Shown: in pieces, positions 43,432-51,647 of the stretch
Position numbering within the stretch: position 1 is the stretch's first letter
Layout of the letters: the number at the start of each line of letters is the position of its first letter
Origin: CBDDHT01 sp965227905
GTDB taxonomy: Bacteria > Pseudomonadota > Alphaproteobacteria > Rhizobiales > Methyloligellaceae
Length of the DNA: 64,000 nt
Assembly (NCBI GenBank): GCA_965227905.1
Contig: OZ245780.1
Location: 5,704,001-5,768,000 of the forward strand
Direction of reading: 5' to 3'
The notes under the pieces: generated by a model
Told to the model about the DNA's origin: nothing
Database searches by the model: none
Seen by the model: only the letters and a program-made list of their open reading frames with translations
Made by a program: the position numbers and the translations under genes

Positions 43432-43524
43432 CAGCGACGACCGGAACCCCGGTCTCATAGCCAACCAACACACACCGGCGACCGAACACGGCCGCGACGG
43501 TTTACCGAATTCAAGAGGAAGCAT

Positions 43525-44697
43525 ATGTCAGACAATCAGAAATTCATGGGCTATCGACGCGAAAATGGCCGCGTCGGCGTCCGCAACCATGTCGTCATCC
43601 TGCCCGTCGACGACATCTCGAACGCGGCATGCGAGGCGGTCGCCTCACATATTCAGGGCACCAAGGCCCTGCCCCACTCCTATGGCCGGCTCCAGTTCGG
43701 CGAAGATCTGGAGTTGCATTTCCGCACCCTGATCGGCACGGGTTCGAACCCGAACGTTGCGGCCGTTGTCGTGATCGGCATCGAGCCCGAGTGGACGGCG
43801 CATATCGTCGAAGGCATCGCCAAAACGGGCAAGCCGGTGACAGGATTCTCCATTGAACAGAATGGCGACATCAACACGACGGCAATGGCCTCGCGCAAAG
43901 CAAAGGAATATGTCCATTGGGCAACCGAGCTGCAGCGTGAGGAATGCGATATCTCCGAACTTTGGGTCTCCACCAAGTGCGGCGAGTCCGACACGACGAC
44001 GGGTCTGGGTTCCTGCCCCACCGTCGGCAACATGTATGACAAGCTCATTCCGAAAGGCATCCATGGTGTCTTTGGCGAGACTTCGGAAATCACAGGTGCC
44101 GAGCATATTTGTAAGGACCGTGCTGCAAACCCGGAAGCCGCCGAGAAGTTCATGAAGATCTTCCAGGCCTATCAGGACGAAGTCATCGAACCCCACAAGA
44201 CATCGGATCTTTCCGACTCGCAGCCGACCAAAGGCAACATTCTCGGTGGCCTGACAACGATTGAAGAGAAAGCCCTCGGCAATCTCGAGAAGATCGGCCG
44301 CGAGTGCAAATATATCGATGCGCTTGGACCGGCAGAGGCGCCGGAAAAGGGTGCGGGCCTCTACTATATGGATACGTCGTCCGCCGCCGCCGAATGCGTC
44401 ACCCTGATGGCCGCCGCCGGATACGTCGTCCACACATTCCCGACAGGTCAGGGCAATGTGGTCGGAAATCCGATCGTTCCGGTTATCAAGATCACGGCAA
44501 ACCCCCGCACCGTCCGCACCATGGACGAGCATGTGGATGTCGACGTCACCGGCATTCTCAAACGCACCATGACAATCGACAATGCCGGCGATGCGCTGAT
44601 CGATATGATCGTTCGCACGGCCAATGGCCGCAATACGGCGGCTGAAGCGCTGGGTCATAAGGAATTTGTCATGACCAAGCTCTATCGCAGCGCATAG
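43525..44697 (+). CDS. suyB: (2R)-sulfolactate sulfo-lyase large subunit (SuyB-like)
   Basis: A 390-residue UxaA C-terminal-type lyase subunit. Conserved blocks: GYRRENGRVGVRNHVVILPVDD, PHSYGRLQFGEDLELHFRTLIGTGSNPN, STKCGESDTTTGLGSCPTVG, SQPTKGNILGGLTTIEEKALGNLEKIG and FPTGQGNVVGNPIVPVIKI. These match SuyB in particular (ILPVDD, GRLQFG, IGTG-x-NPN) rather than altronate dehydratase. The enzyme is expected to use iron and to release sulfite from (R)-sulfolactate. GAGGAAG precedes the ATG. A REP-like element and a terminator follow, so the first half of the locus may end here. Confidence 0.78.
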   Translation: MSDNQKFMGYRRENGRVGVRNHVVILPVDDISNAACEAVASHIQGTKALPHSYGRLQFGEDLELHFRTLIGTGSNPNVAAVVVIGIEPEWTAHIVEGIAKTGKPVTGFSIEQNGDINTTAMASRKAKEYVHWATELQREECDISELWVSTKCGESDTTTGLGSCPTVGNMYDKLIPKGIHGVFGETSEITGAEHICKDRAANPEAAEKFMKIFQAYQDEVIEPHKTSDLSDSQPTKGNILGGLTTIEEKALGNLEKIGRECKYIDALGPAEAPEKGAGLYYMDTSSAAAECVTLMAAAGYVVHTFPTGQGNVVGNPIVPVIKITANPRTVRTMDEHVDVDVTGILKRTMTIDNAGDALIDMIVRTANGRNTAAEALGHKEFVMTKLYRSA

Positions 44698-44750
44698 GCC
44701 GACACGATTTCTTAAAGACGTTGGCTAGAAGGCCATCAAGCCGCTAACGA

Positions 44751-44832
44751 CGTCCCGCACTTGATGCGGGACCCAGGGCCAAAAAATGAAAATCTCGTTC
44801 GCAGCCCTGGGCCCCGCATCAAGTGCGGGGCG
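44751..44832. repeat. REP-like long inverted repeat
   Basis: Two 29-base arms (44751-44779 and 44804-44832) pair with only two G-U type differences around a 24-base loop. Each arm itself holds a short palindrome (CCCGCA-CTTGA-TGCGGG). This cruciform architecture is typical of repetitive extragenic palindromes in alphaproteobacterial intergenic regions. It may stabilise the upstream mRNA end. Confidence 0.75.
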
Positions 44833-44893
44833 TCCCTTCTCGATAGCGTGAATGAGAATGCATCGACGTCGATTGGTATTTCGTGTCACAAAC

Positions 44894-44930
44894 GGGCGAC
44901 GCCGGTAAAGTCTCGGCGTCGCCCTTCTCT
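44894..44930 (+). terminator. Terminator hairpin before tarD
   Basis: GGGCGACGCCG (44894-44904) and CGGCGTCGCCC (44914-44924) form a perfect 11-bp stem with a nine-base loop followed by TTCTCTTGTCTT. It lies 27 bases before the tarD-like start, so tarD-slcC-comC is probably either read through or transcribed from a separate promoter in this gap; the hairpin could also be attenuating. Confidence 0.65.
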
Positions 44931-44956
44931 TGTCTTAGCAACGATGTGAAACTCCA

Positions 44957-46135
44957 GTGAAAATCACCAAAATCAGGGATGCCGCAGCGCCAATCGCGTC
45001 GGAGATCCGCAACGCCTATATCGACTTCTCTTCGATGACCGTATCGCTTGTCGCGATCGAGACCGATGTCACACGCGACGGCAAACCCGTTATCGGTTAT
45101 GGCTTTTCGTCCAACGGCCGCTACGCACAGTCAGGCATCCTTCGTGACCGGTTCATCCCGCGTATCATGAGCGCCGACCCGGACAGCCTCATCGACGAAG
45201 ACCAGAACAATCTTGATCCCTTCGCCATCTGGCAAACCTTCATGGCAGGCGAGAAGCCCGGCGGCCATGGCGACCGTGCGGTCGCAGCCGCGGCTCTCGA
45301 CATGGCCGTATGGGACGCGGTCGCAAAGATTGCCGACGAACCTCTTTGGCGCCTGCTGTCGCGGCGCTTCAATAAGGGACGCGCCGACAAGCGGATCCTC
45401 GTCTATCCCGGCGGCGGTTACTATTATCCCGGCAAGGGGATCGAAAAACTTCGAGACGAGATGCGCGCCTATCTCGACCAGGGATATCGCGTCGTCAAAA
45501 TGAAAATCGGTGGCGCCGATCTGGATGAAGATCTGGAGCGCATCGAAGCCGTCCTCGATGTCGTCGGCAGCGGTGCGAATCTCGCCGTCGACGCCAATGG
45601 CCGCTTTAATCTTGAAACCGCCCTTACTTATGCCATGGCGATCGCACCCTACGATCTGTTTTGGTACGAGGAGCCGGGAGACCCGCTCGACTATCGGCTG
45701 AATGCCATGGTCGCCGATCACTATGCCGGCTCGATCGCGACCGGTGAGAACCTCTTTTCCCATCAGGACGCCCGCAATCTCGTCCGCTATGCTGGCATGC
45801 GTCCGGACCGCGACTGGATTCAGGTCGACCCGGCGCTTGCCTACGGCCTAACCGAGTATCTGAACGTTATCCGCGTCGTTGAGGAGGCAGGATGGTCAAG
45901 ACGGCGCCTGATTCCCCATGGCGGGCACCAGCTCGCGCTCAACATGGCGGTTGGTCTGACGCTGGGAGGATCGGAATCCTATCCGGGCGTCTTTCAGCCC
46001 TATGGCGGTTTCGCCGACGACATTCCGGTCATCGACGGCTATGTGACCCCCGCAGGTGTGCCGGGGATCGGTATGGAACTGAAACGCGAGATGTTTGCCG
46101 AGATGCGGCGGCAACTGGAGTTGGATGAAGGCTGA
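44957..46135 (+). CDS. tarD: D(-)-tartrate dehydratase-like enolase-superfamily protein
   Basis: A 392-residue enolase-superfamily enzyme. The capping domain starts RDAAAPIASEIRNAYIDFSSMTVSLVAIETDV and the barrel has VVKMKIGGADLDEDLERI (Lys-x-Lys), AVDANGRFNLETA (Asp metal ligand), WYEEPGDPLDY (Glu), GENLFSHQDARNL (Glu) and IPHGGHQLALN (His). This set closely follows the characterised Bradyrhizobium D-tartrate dehydratase, which makes oxaloacetate. GTG start. It overlaps slcC by one base, so it is part of that operon; a related hydroxy-diacid substrate is possible. Confidence 0.8.
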   Translation: MKITKIRDAAAPIASEIRNAYIDFSSMTVSLVAIETDVTRDGKPVIGYGFSSNGRYAQSGILRDRFIPRIMSADPDSLIDEDQNNLDPFAIWQTFMAGEKPGGHGDRAVAAAALDMAVWDAVAKIADEPLWRLLSRRFNKGRADKRILVYPGGGYYYPGKGIEKLRDEMRAYLDQGYRVVKMKIGGADLDEDLERIEAVLDVVGSGANLAVDANGRFNLETALTYAMAIAPYDLFWYEEPGDPLDYRLNAMVADHYAGSIATGENLFSHQDARNLVRYAGMRPDRDWIQVDPALAYGLTEYLNVIRVVEEAGWSRRRLIPHGGHQLALNMAVGLTLGGSESYPGVFQPYGGFADDIPVIDGYVTPAGVPGIGMELKREMFAEMRRQLELDEG

Positions 46136-47067
46136 TGAGTGAAATCGTAATCACAGAGTTTCTCGACCCCGATGCCGTTGAACAATTGAAGGCGGATTTT
46201 GACGTTCATTGGGACCAGGATCTGTGGGAGAAACCGGACGAGCTGGCCGGTCTCGTGCCGCCGACCAAGGCCCTCATCGTTCGCAATCGCACGAAGGTGA
46301 CGGCCGAACTCCTGGACGCTGCCCCGGACGTCAAGGTGATCGGGCGGCTGGGTGTCGGCCTCGATAATATCGATCTCGGCGCTTGTGCTGCGCGAGGGAT
46401 CACCGTCTGTCCGGCGCTGGGAACCAATCACGTCTCGGTCGCCGAATATGTCATCGCGACAATGCTCATGCTCCGGCGCGGCTCTTATCAGTCGAACGAT
46501 CGGATCCTTTCAGGCGAGTGGCCCCGCCAGGACATGATCGGGATGGAAGTCGCCGGACGAACCATCGGTCTCATCGGTTTCGGTGCTATCGGTCAGGCCG
46601 TCGCGGAACGCGCCCGGGCACTGGATATGGAAGTCCTCGCCCATGATCCCTTCCTTCTCGCCGACGACGAGGCATGGTCGCTTGCGACCTCCGTCGAGAT
46701 CGACGAACTCATCCGGCGCAGCGAAGTCGTCTCCATTCATGTCCCGCTCACACCGGAAACCAAGAACCTGATCGACGCTAAGGCCATCGGCACCATGAAG
46801 TCCGATGCGATTGTCATCAACACCGCACGCGGCGGCATCGTGGACGAGGCCGCCGTCGCCGAAGCATTGCGTGACAGCCGTCTCGGCGGCGCAGCGCTCG
46901 ACGTCTACGAGACCGAACCTGTGACGGCGGAGTGGGCCAAGCGTTTCGCCGACACACCCAATCTCGTCCTGACGCCCCACATCGCCGGCGTGACGGTGGA
47001 GTCGAGCCGCAGGATCAGCTTCGCAACGATCGAAAACGTCAAACGCGTATTGGAAGGCAACTCATGA
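46135..47067 (+). CDS. slcC: (S)-sulfolactate dehydrogenase-like D-2-hydroxyacid dehydrogenase
   Basis: A 310-residue NAD-dependent 2-hydroxyacid dehydrogenase of the phosphoglycerate dehydrogenase fold. NAD motif: GLIGFGAIGQAVAERA. Catalytic residues: Arg in NTARGGIVDE, Glu in DVYETEPV, His in LTPHIAGVT. Segments EFLDPDAVEQL, LIVRNRTKV, GRLGVGLDNIDL, LRRGSY, GEWPRQ and AHDPF agree with SlcC, which oxidises (S)-sulfolactate to sulfopyruvate. Together with ComC it inverts sulfolactate so that SuyAB can cleave it. The final bases overlap comC by ATGA. Confidence 0.8.
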   Translation: MSEIVITEFLDPDAVEQLKADFDVHWDQDLWEKPDELAGLVPPTKALIVRNRTKVTAELLDAAPDVKVIGRLGVGLDNIDLGACAARGITVCPALGTNHVSVAEYVIATMLMLRRGSYQSNDRILSGEWPRQDMIGMEVAGRTIGLIGFGAIGQAVAERARALDMEVLAHDPFLLADDEAWSLATSVEIDELIRRSEVVSIHVPLTPETKNLIDAKAIGTMKSDAIVINTARGGIVDEAAVAEALRDSRLGGAALDVYETEPVTAEWAKRFADTPNLVLTPHIAGVTVESSRRISFATIENVKRVLEGNS

Positions 47068-48080
47068 GCGACACGGTTTCCATCACCTGCGATGACCTTG
47101 AAGCATTGATGCGCGATGCGATGGTCGCGTCGAACATCGCCGAACCTGCTGCAAGCGCCGTCGCCAATGCCCTTTTGATGGCGGAGATAGACGGGCGCAA
47201 GGGCCACGGTCTCTCGCGCGTCCCTTCCTATTCGGCCCAGGCCCTGAGCGGCAAGGTCGACGGCAAGGCGGTCCCCCAGGTCGAGCAGTCCGGCTCGGCG
47301 GCGCTCCGCATCGACGTCGCCCACGGATTCTTCTATCCGGCCATGGACCTTGCCGCTACCAAGCTGCCCGAGCTCGCCAAGGGCGCAGGGATCGCCGCCG
47401 CCGCTTTTCATCGTTCCCATCATTGCGGCGTCGTCGGCCATCAGGTCGAACGCCTCGCCGATGCCGGATTGCTCGCCATTCTCGTCGCCAATACGCCCGA
47501 AGCCATGGCACCGACCGGCGGCAAGCGCCCCGTGTTCGGCACTAATCCCATTGCCTTTGCCGCACCGCGCAGGGGCGGCCCATCCGTGGTCGTCGACATG
47601 GCGTTGAGCCAGGTTGCTCGCGGCAACATCCTCACCGCTTCGCAAGCCGGCAAACCCATCCCCGAAGGCTGGGCCTATGACCGCGATGGCAACCCCACAA
47701 CCGATCCAGACGCGGCCTTGCAGGGCGGCACGCTCCTACCGGTCGGCGGCGCGAAAGGCGCAGCCCTGGCATTGATGGTGGAACTGCTTGCCGGCGCATT
47801 GACAGGATCCAATCTCAGCACCGAGGCCACATCCTTCTTCACCGGTGACGGCCCACCACCATCGGTCGGCCAATTCCTGATTGTCATCGACCCGGGATCA
47901 TTCGCAGGCAACGACCGCTATCTCGACCGGGCGGCCGATATCTTTGAGAGCATTGAATCTCAAGACGGTGCAAGGCTTCCAGGCGAGAGACGAATAGCAC
48001 TTCGTGCAGCGGCCAAAGAGAACGGCCTAACGGTTCCATCGGCGCTCCTGAACGACGTGAAAGAGATTGCAGCCTGTTAG
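47064..48080 (+). CDS. comC: (R)-sulfolactate dehydrogenase-like Ldh-family oxidoreductase
   Basis: A 338-residue member of the type-2 malate/L-lactate (Ldh_2/ComC/YlbC) dehydrogenase family, not Rossmann-type. Family blocks: EIDGRKGHGLSRVPSY, AAFHRSHHCGVVGHQVERLADAGLLAI, FGTNPIAFAAPRRGGPSVVVDMALSQVARG and PEGWAYDRDGNPTTDPDAAL, LPVGGAKGAALALMVE. ComC reduces sulfopyruvate to (R)-sulfolactate with NAD(P)H. Adjacent SlcC and SuyAB support this specificity. GGAAGG lies seven bases upstream of the ATG. Confidence 0.82.
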   Translation: MSDTVSITCDDLEALMRDAMVASNIAEPAASAVANALLMAEIDGRKGHGLSRVPSYSAQALSGKVDGKAVPQVEQSGSAALRIDVAHGFFYPAMDLAATKLPELAKGAGIAAAAFHRSHHCGVVGHQVERLADAGLLAILVANTPEAMAPTGGKRPVFGTNPIAFAAPRRGGPSVVVDMALSQVARGNILTASQAGKPIPEGWAYDRDGNPTTDPDAALQGGTLLPVGGAKGAALALMVELLAGALTGSNLSTEATSFFTGDGPPPSVGQFLIVIDPGSFAGNDRYLDRAADIFESIESQDGARLPGERRIALRAAAKENGLTVPSALLNDVKEIAAC

Positions 48081-48397
48081 GCCCGCAAGTCTAAGCTTGT
48101 ACGATCGCAAATGTGAGCTCATTCAACCGGGCTTGCTGACATCCGGTTTTATTTATAATCGAGACTTTCTTGATCTGCCCGCAGCTTGAAAAGTATTCAC
48201 TAAGAGCAGTCATATCCGGATGTTATTTTCAGAGAAATAGTCCGAGGCAGAGGCACGACCTAAAAGGCCCAGATTATTTCCTTTAATGAGAAAAACTTTG
48301 GCCCACCCCTTATTTTAAGCACACTGCTTACTTGACATGCAGATGGATCATCCGTCCTTCTTTAGACACCGTAGTGTTTTTGCAAGAGTGGGGAATT
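48081..48397. promoter_or_regulatory. AT-rich junction and promoter region of the Zorya-like operon
   Basis: No gene is visible in these 317 bases. Base composition drops sharply in GC immediately after comC. A TATAAT at 48154-48159 with a loose TTGCTG upstream, and a TTGACA at 48332-48337 without a good -10, are promoter candidates. The boundary probably marks one end of the acquired island; I found no convincing direct repeat or attachment site. Confidence 0.4.
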
Positions 48398-49840
48398 ATG
48401 GGTGATTTCATTCGTCTTTACGAAGCGGTGATCAGTAATGACATCGCGCATGGCTTCTCACTGGCTATCGTCGGCCTTTTTTTGTTTGGTGTGCTCGCCC
48501 TCATTTACCAGTCAATTTCCGGTTCTGACAAGCTAACGGGCTATACACGAACAGCATCTACTTTATTCACGACAATTGGTGTTCTCGGAACATTTTTTGG
48601 CATTTTTATTGGGTTGCTTGAATTCGACGTCGCCAATATTGATGCGAGTATCCAGCAACTGTTAACGGGACTCAAAATTGCCTTTTCGACGAGCATTGTC
48701 GGTATGGGGGCAGCAACTGCATTCACGGTGTTGAGAACCTTCACTCCCAAAACTTTAGAAAAAGCTGAGGTCACACCTGAGAGGATCCACAGTGCGCTTT
48801 CTGAGATCCGAGATGACGCTAGAGTAAACTCGAAGAACCAAGCAGAAGCACTCGAGCAGGTTCGAAAAGCTATATCATCCGAAGGCGATACGAGCCTACT
48901 GACTCAAGTTCAAAAGCTAAGAACAAGCGTGCAAGACAGCCATGCTGAGATGGTTAAGGAATTTCGATCATTCGCGGAACAAATGGCGGAAAATAATTCG
49001 AAGGCAATAATTGAAGCGCTCGAAAACGTGATTAGAGACTTTAACAAGCAGTTGACAGAGCAATTCGGCGAAAATTTCAAACAGCTCAATGTTGCAGTCG
49101 GAGCACTCCTTACTTGGCAAGAGAATTATCGCAATCATGTAGAGCAGCTTGAAAAAGCGTTCTCCACTGCTGTTGAGGGAATCCAAGTCGCTGAATCGTC
49201 TCTCTCGAAGATATCGGAGCACACCAACGCGATTCCCAGCGCCATGGATAAGGTGGAGCCACTTCTTACGGCAATGCAACAGCAGGTAACGAGTCTTTCG
49301 TCTCATTTAGAGGCGCTGGCTGCATTACGCGCTCATGCACTCGAAGCATTCCCCGTCATTGAAGCCAATCTTGAGAAGGTGACTGACCAGCTAGCTGCTT
49401 CAGTAACATCATCCATCGAGCGAGCGAGCACAGGCTTGGAAGAACAGATGTTGAGCTTTGACACATTGAGTAAAGGCTACAACGACCTCCGGACTCAGGC
49501 TTCTGACGCGCAAGAGATGTTTCACTCAAATCTTGAAAAGACCCTAGAAGAAATTGAAAGCAAGCTTGCCAGCACACTGCAAAGCCATTCCGCCATAATT
49601 GAGACAACAGCGAGCGAAATGACGCGTCAAATTGGTGAAGCCTGGACGAAGACCGAAGAGGCGATAAACAAGCAAATGGGAGCGCTGGATGAGCAACTTC
49701 AGAACGAGTTGGGTCGCGCGCTCGAAATAATGGGGCGCAACCTAGCGTCAATTTCTGAAAAGTTCGTGGCAGATTATGACCCGCTTGCGGAGAAACTGGC
49801 CGCTCTGGTCCATTCAACTAATATGAGTAAGCCGTCGTGA
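48398..49840 (+). CDS. zorA: ZorA-like MotA/TolQ/ExbB-domain protein with long tail
   Basis: A 480-residue protein. Three N-terminal membrane helices (about 19-39, 52-72, 91-113) carry the proton-channel pattern TLFTTIGVLGTFFGIFIGL and LLTGLKIAFSTSIVGMGAAT. The remaining roughly 360 residues form a hydrophilic, heptad-rich coiled coil, as in ZorA, where the tail projects into the cytoplasm. ZorA and ZorB form a proton-driven complex that senses phage invasion and recruits effector nucleases. The ATG at 48398 has GGGGA upstream. Codon use is AT-richer than in flanking genes. Flagellar MotA and TolQ lack such a tail. Confidence 0.85.
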   Translation: MGDFIRLYEAVISNDIAHGFSLAIVGLFLFGVLALIYQSISGSDKLTGYTRTASTLFTTIGVLGTFFGIFIGLLEFDVANIDASIQQLLTGLKIAFSTSIVGMGAATAFTVLRTFTPKTLEKAEVTPERIHSALSEIRDDARVNSKNQAEALEQVRKAISSEGDTSLLTQVQKLRTSVQDSHAEMVKEFRSFAEQMAENNSKAIIEALENVIRDFNKQLTEQFGENFKQLNVAVGALLTWQENYRNHVEQLEKAFSTAVEGIQVAESSLSKISEHTNAIPSAMDKVEPLLTAMQQQVTSLSSHLEALAALRAHALEAFPVIEANLEKVTDQLAASVTSSIERASTGLEEQMLSFDTLSKGYNDLRTQASDAQEMFHSNLEKTLEEIESKLASTLQSHSAIIETTASEMTRQIGEAWTKTEEAINKQMGALDEQLQNELGRALEIMGRNLASISEKFVADYDPLAEKLAALVHSTNMSKPS

Positions 49841-50541
49841 ATAAGTTGTTCGGAGATAGCCCGGGCGGCACGGATCAGCACTGGATATCAGTTTCTGATC
49901 TGATGGCTGGCCTAATGGTGATTTTTTTATTTATCGCAATCACTTACATTCGCCCAATAGTAGAGAAACAGGATGTAATCCGGGATATCGTCACGGCGTG
50001 GGAAACATCAGAGAGGGACATTTATGAAGCTTTGGAACGAGAATTTCGTGACGATCTACCGCGGTGGAACGCGAAACTAGACCGGAAATCTCTGACAATA
50101 ATCTTCAAAGCACCAGATGTGTTGTTCGAAGAGGGATCGTCCGTCCTGAAGCCAAGGTTTGAGCGGATTATCAGCGATTTCTTTCCTCGCTACATCAATG
50201 TGCTTTTCCGTTTTAAGAACAACATTGAAGAAGTTCGGATCGAAGGTCATACATCCTCGGGATGGTACGAAATTGCGACCACCGATGAAGCATACATCCA
50301 CAATATGAGACTTTCCCAGGAACGCACACGTGCTGTTCTGAAGTTTGCTCTTAAGCTACCGAAAGTCGAACCAAATGCTGACTGGGTAAGGGAGCATCTT
50401 ACCGCAAACGGGCTTTCATCCAGCCAAATTATCCAGCGGCAAGATGGTAGCGAAGACCCAGAGCAATCTCGTCGGGTGGAGTTTCGAGTGCGAACCAATG
50501 CGAAAGACAAAATTGTGCAAGTGATCGAAACAATCAGATGA
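49837..50541 (+). CDS. zorB: ZorB-like MotB/OmpA-domain protein
   Basis: A 234-residue protein: a short cytoplasmic start, one membrane helix with the proton-carrying aspartate (WISVSDLMAGLMVIFLF, Asp21), and a periplasmic OmpA-like peptidoglycan-binding domain (VLFEEGSSVLKPRFERI, VRIEGHTSSG, NMRLSQERTRAVL, SRRVEFRV). The WxSxSDLMxGLM pattern is the ZorB form. A GTG start overlaps the zorA stop (GTGA) and its own end overlaps the next start (ATGA), so the three genes are translationally coupled. Confidence 0.87.
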   Translation: MNKLFGDSPGGTDQHWISVSDLMAGLMVIFLFIAITYIRPIVEKQDVIRDIVTAWETSERDIYEALEREFRDDLPRWNAKLDRKSLTIIFKAPDVLFEEGSSVLKPRFERIISDFFPRYINVLFRFKNNIEEVRIEGHTSSGWYEIATTDEAYIHNMRLSQERTRAVLKFALKLPKVEPNADWVREHLTANGLSSSQIIQRQDGSEDPEQSRRVEFRVRTNAKDKIVQVIETIR

Positions 50542-51386
50542 AACTTGAGAACGAGTTTCCAGAGCTCGAAGTACTCTTAAAACGAATGAAGGCCAAGCGC
50601 TCTGAATGGCGGCCGGGCGTTTCGACCCTGTCTCCGCTAGAGGAACTTCGGCTTGAACTTGAGGATGGCAAAGAAATTCCGCTCTCCAAGGTGGAGACGT
50701 CACACGGAAGGATACTTGCTTACCAAGGCGAACAAGTAGTGCTCTACATTAGGGATACCCGCTTAAGTCGACATATACTCGAAAACGAGCCAGAAAATTC
50801 GCGGCGCTTCCATGTAGCCGACTGTCGAGTGCTTGAGAATATGCGGCACCAAGGTCGCTTCGAACGCTATGTGGTCACGAACAGAAAGACGGGCGTGTTC
50901 TCAGTTATATCCACGGACCCCGATACAAAGGCGGTAGACGAACTAGAAGCGCCTCTGATGGCATGTAAGACCTGTCTCAAGACAATAAACTGGAAAGGCT
51001 ACGAGCAGGCGCATCGAGCGCAGAAAGACGAAATCTGGAGAAACTTTGATATGGAGGATTTCTTCGCCGAGTACGCAACTTTTTTTCGTCAGAAACCCAA
51101 GCATTCCGACAAAACTGCACCGAAGGGTGGCTACGCGAAGAATTGGTCACAACGCTCGACGCAATTCAGGGAGCAGAGAAACTGGACGTGTGAGAAGTGC
51201 CGTGTCGAGCTGTCAGATCACAAGCGTCTCCTCCATTGCCATCACAAGAATGGAGACATTACCAATAACTCAGACTCTAACATAGAAGTGCTTTGTGTTC
51301 TCTGCCACGCGGAACAACCGCTGCACGGACACATGAAAGTGAAGCCGAAAGATCGACTCACAATTGAGAGAAAGCGAAGAGAATAG
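50538..51386 (+). CDS. zorE: HNH nuclease of the Zorya-like operon (ZorE-like)
   Basis: A 282-residue protein. The C-terminal HNH domain has a zinc pair CEKC (218-221), LHCHHKNGD with His235-His236, SNIEVLCVLCH and a second CxxC. The N-terminal 200 residues have no domain I recognise but include CKTCL and several charged helices. Type II Zorya systems consist of zorA, zorB and an HNH protein, zorE, the effector that nicks or cuts DNA. Operon coupling to zorB supports this. No helicase (zorD) or other Zorya gene follows. Confidence 0.8.
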   Translation: MKLENEFPELEVLLKRMKAKRSEWRPGVSTLSPLEELRLELEDGKEIPLSKVETSHGRILAYQGEQVVLYIRDTRLSRHILENEPENSRRFHVADCRVLENMRHQGRFERYVVTNRKTGVFSVISTDPDTKAVDELEAPLMACKTCLKTINWKGYEQAHRAQKDEIWRNFDMEDFFAEYATFFRQKPKHSDKTAPKGGYAKNWSQRSTQFREQRNWTCEKCRVELSDHKRLLHCHHKNGDITNNSDSNIEVLCVLCHAEQPLHGHMKVKPKDRLTIERKRRE

Positions 51387-51395
51387 ACTCGCTAA

Positions 51396-51412
51396 AGCCA
51401 TTGTGGCTGTTT
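51396..51412 (+). terminator. Short hairpin after the Zorya-like operon
   Basis: AGCCA-TTG-TGGCT followed by GTTT lies ten bases after the zorE stop. The stem is only five base pairs, so it is a weak candidate terminator. Nothing else is seen in the stretch up to 51647. Confidence 0.35.
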
Positions 51413-51647
51413 GATTGCGGACGGACTGCCCATGTCCACTCCAGGTCAAATTAACCTAGCAGGCGCTTGCTTGCGAACGTCCACTTTACTTATGATACCG
51501 GATATTTATCTGCGGTGACCGATGGCAGTGTCCAGAAGCACGACCTTGGCAAACAATTCACCTAAGCAAGATCGCAGAATTCCGAACGGCTTCGCTGCGC
51601 GCTTAACCCGGGATCGCAATCAGGTTGGGCGCTCGAGAGTTCTCGCC

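Noticed and set aside
43144..44697. Altronate or galactarate dehydratase
   Set aside because: The separate small and large subunits, the ILPVDD/GRLQFG/IGTGxNPN blocks and the downstream SlcC and ComC genes fit sulfolactate sulfo-lyase better, though no search was run.
44957..46135. Generic mandelate racemase or muconate cycloisomerase
   Set aside because: The PIxxxIRNAYIDF start and the GENLFSHQDARNL block agree specifically with D-tartrate dehydratase.
48398..50541. Flagellar MotAB or TolQR/ExbBD pair
   Set aside because: The first protein has only three helices followed by a very long coiled coil and the second has the WxSxSDLMxGLM start; a coupled HNH gene follows and no flagellar or Tol genes are near.
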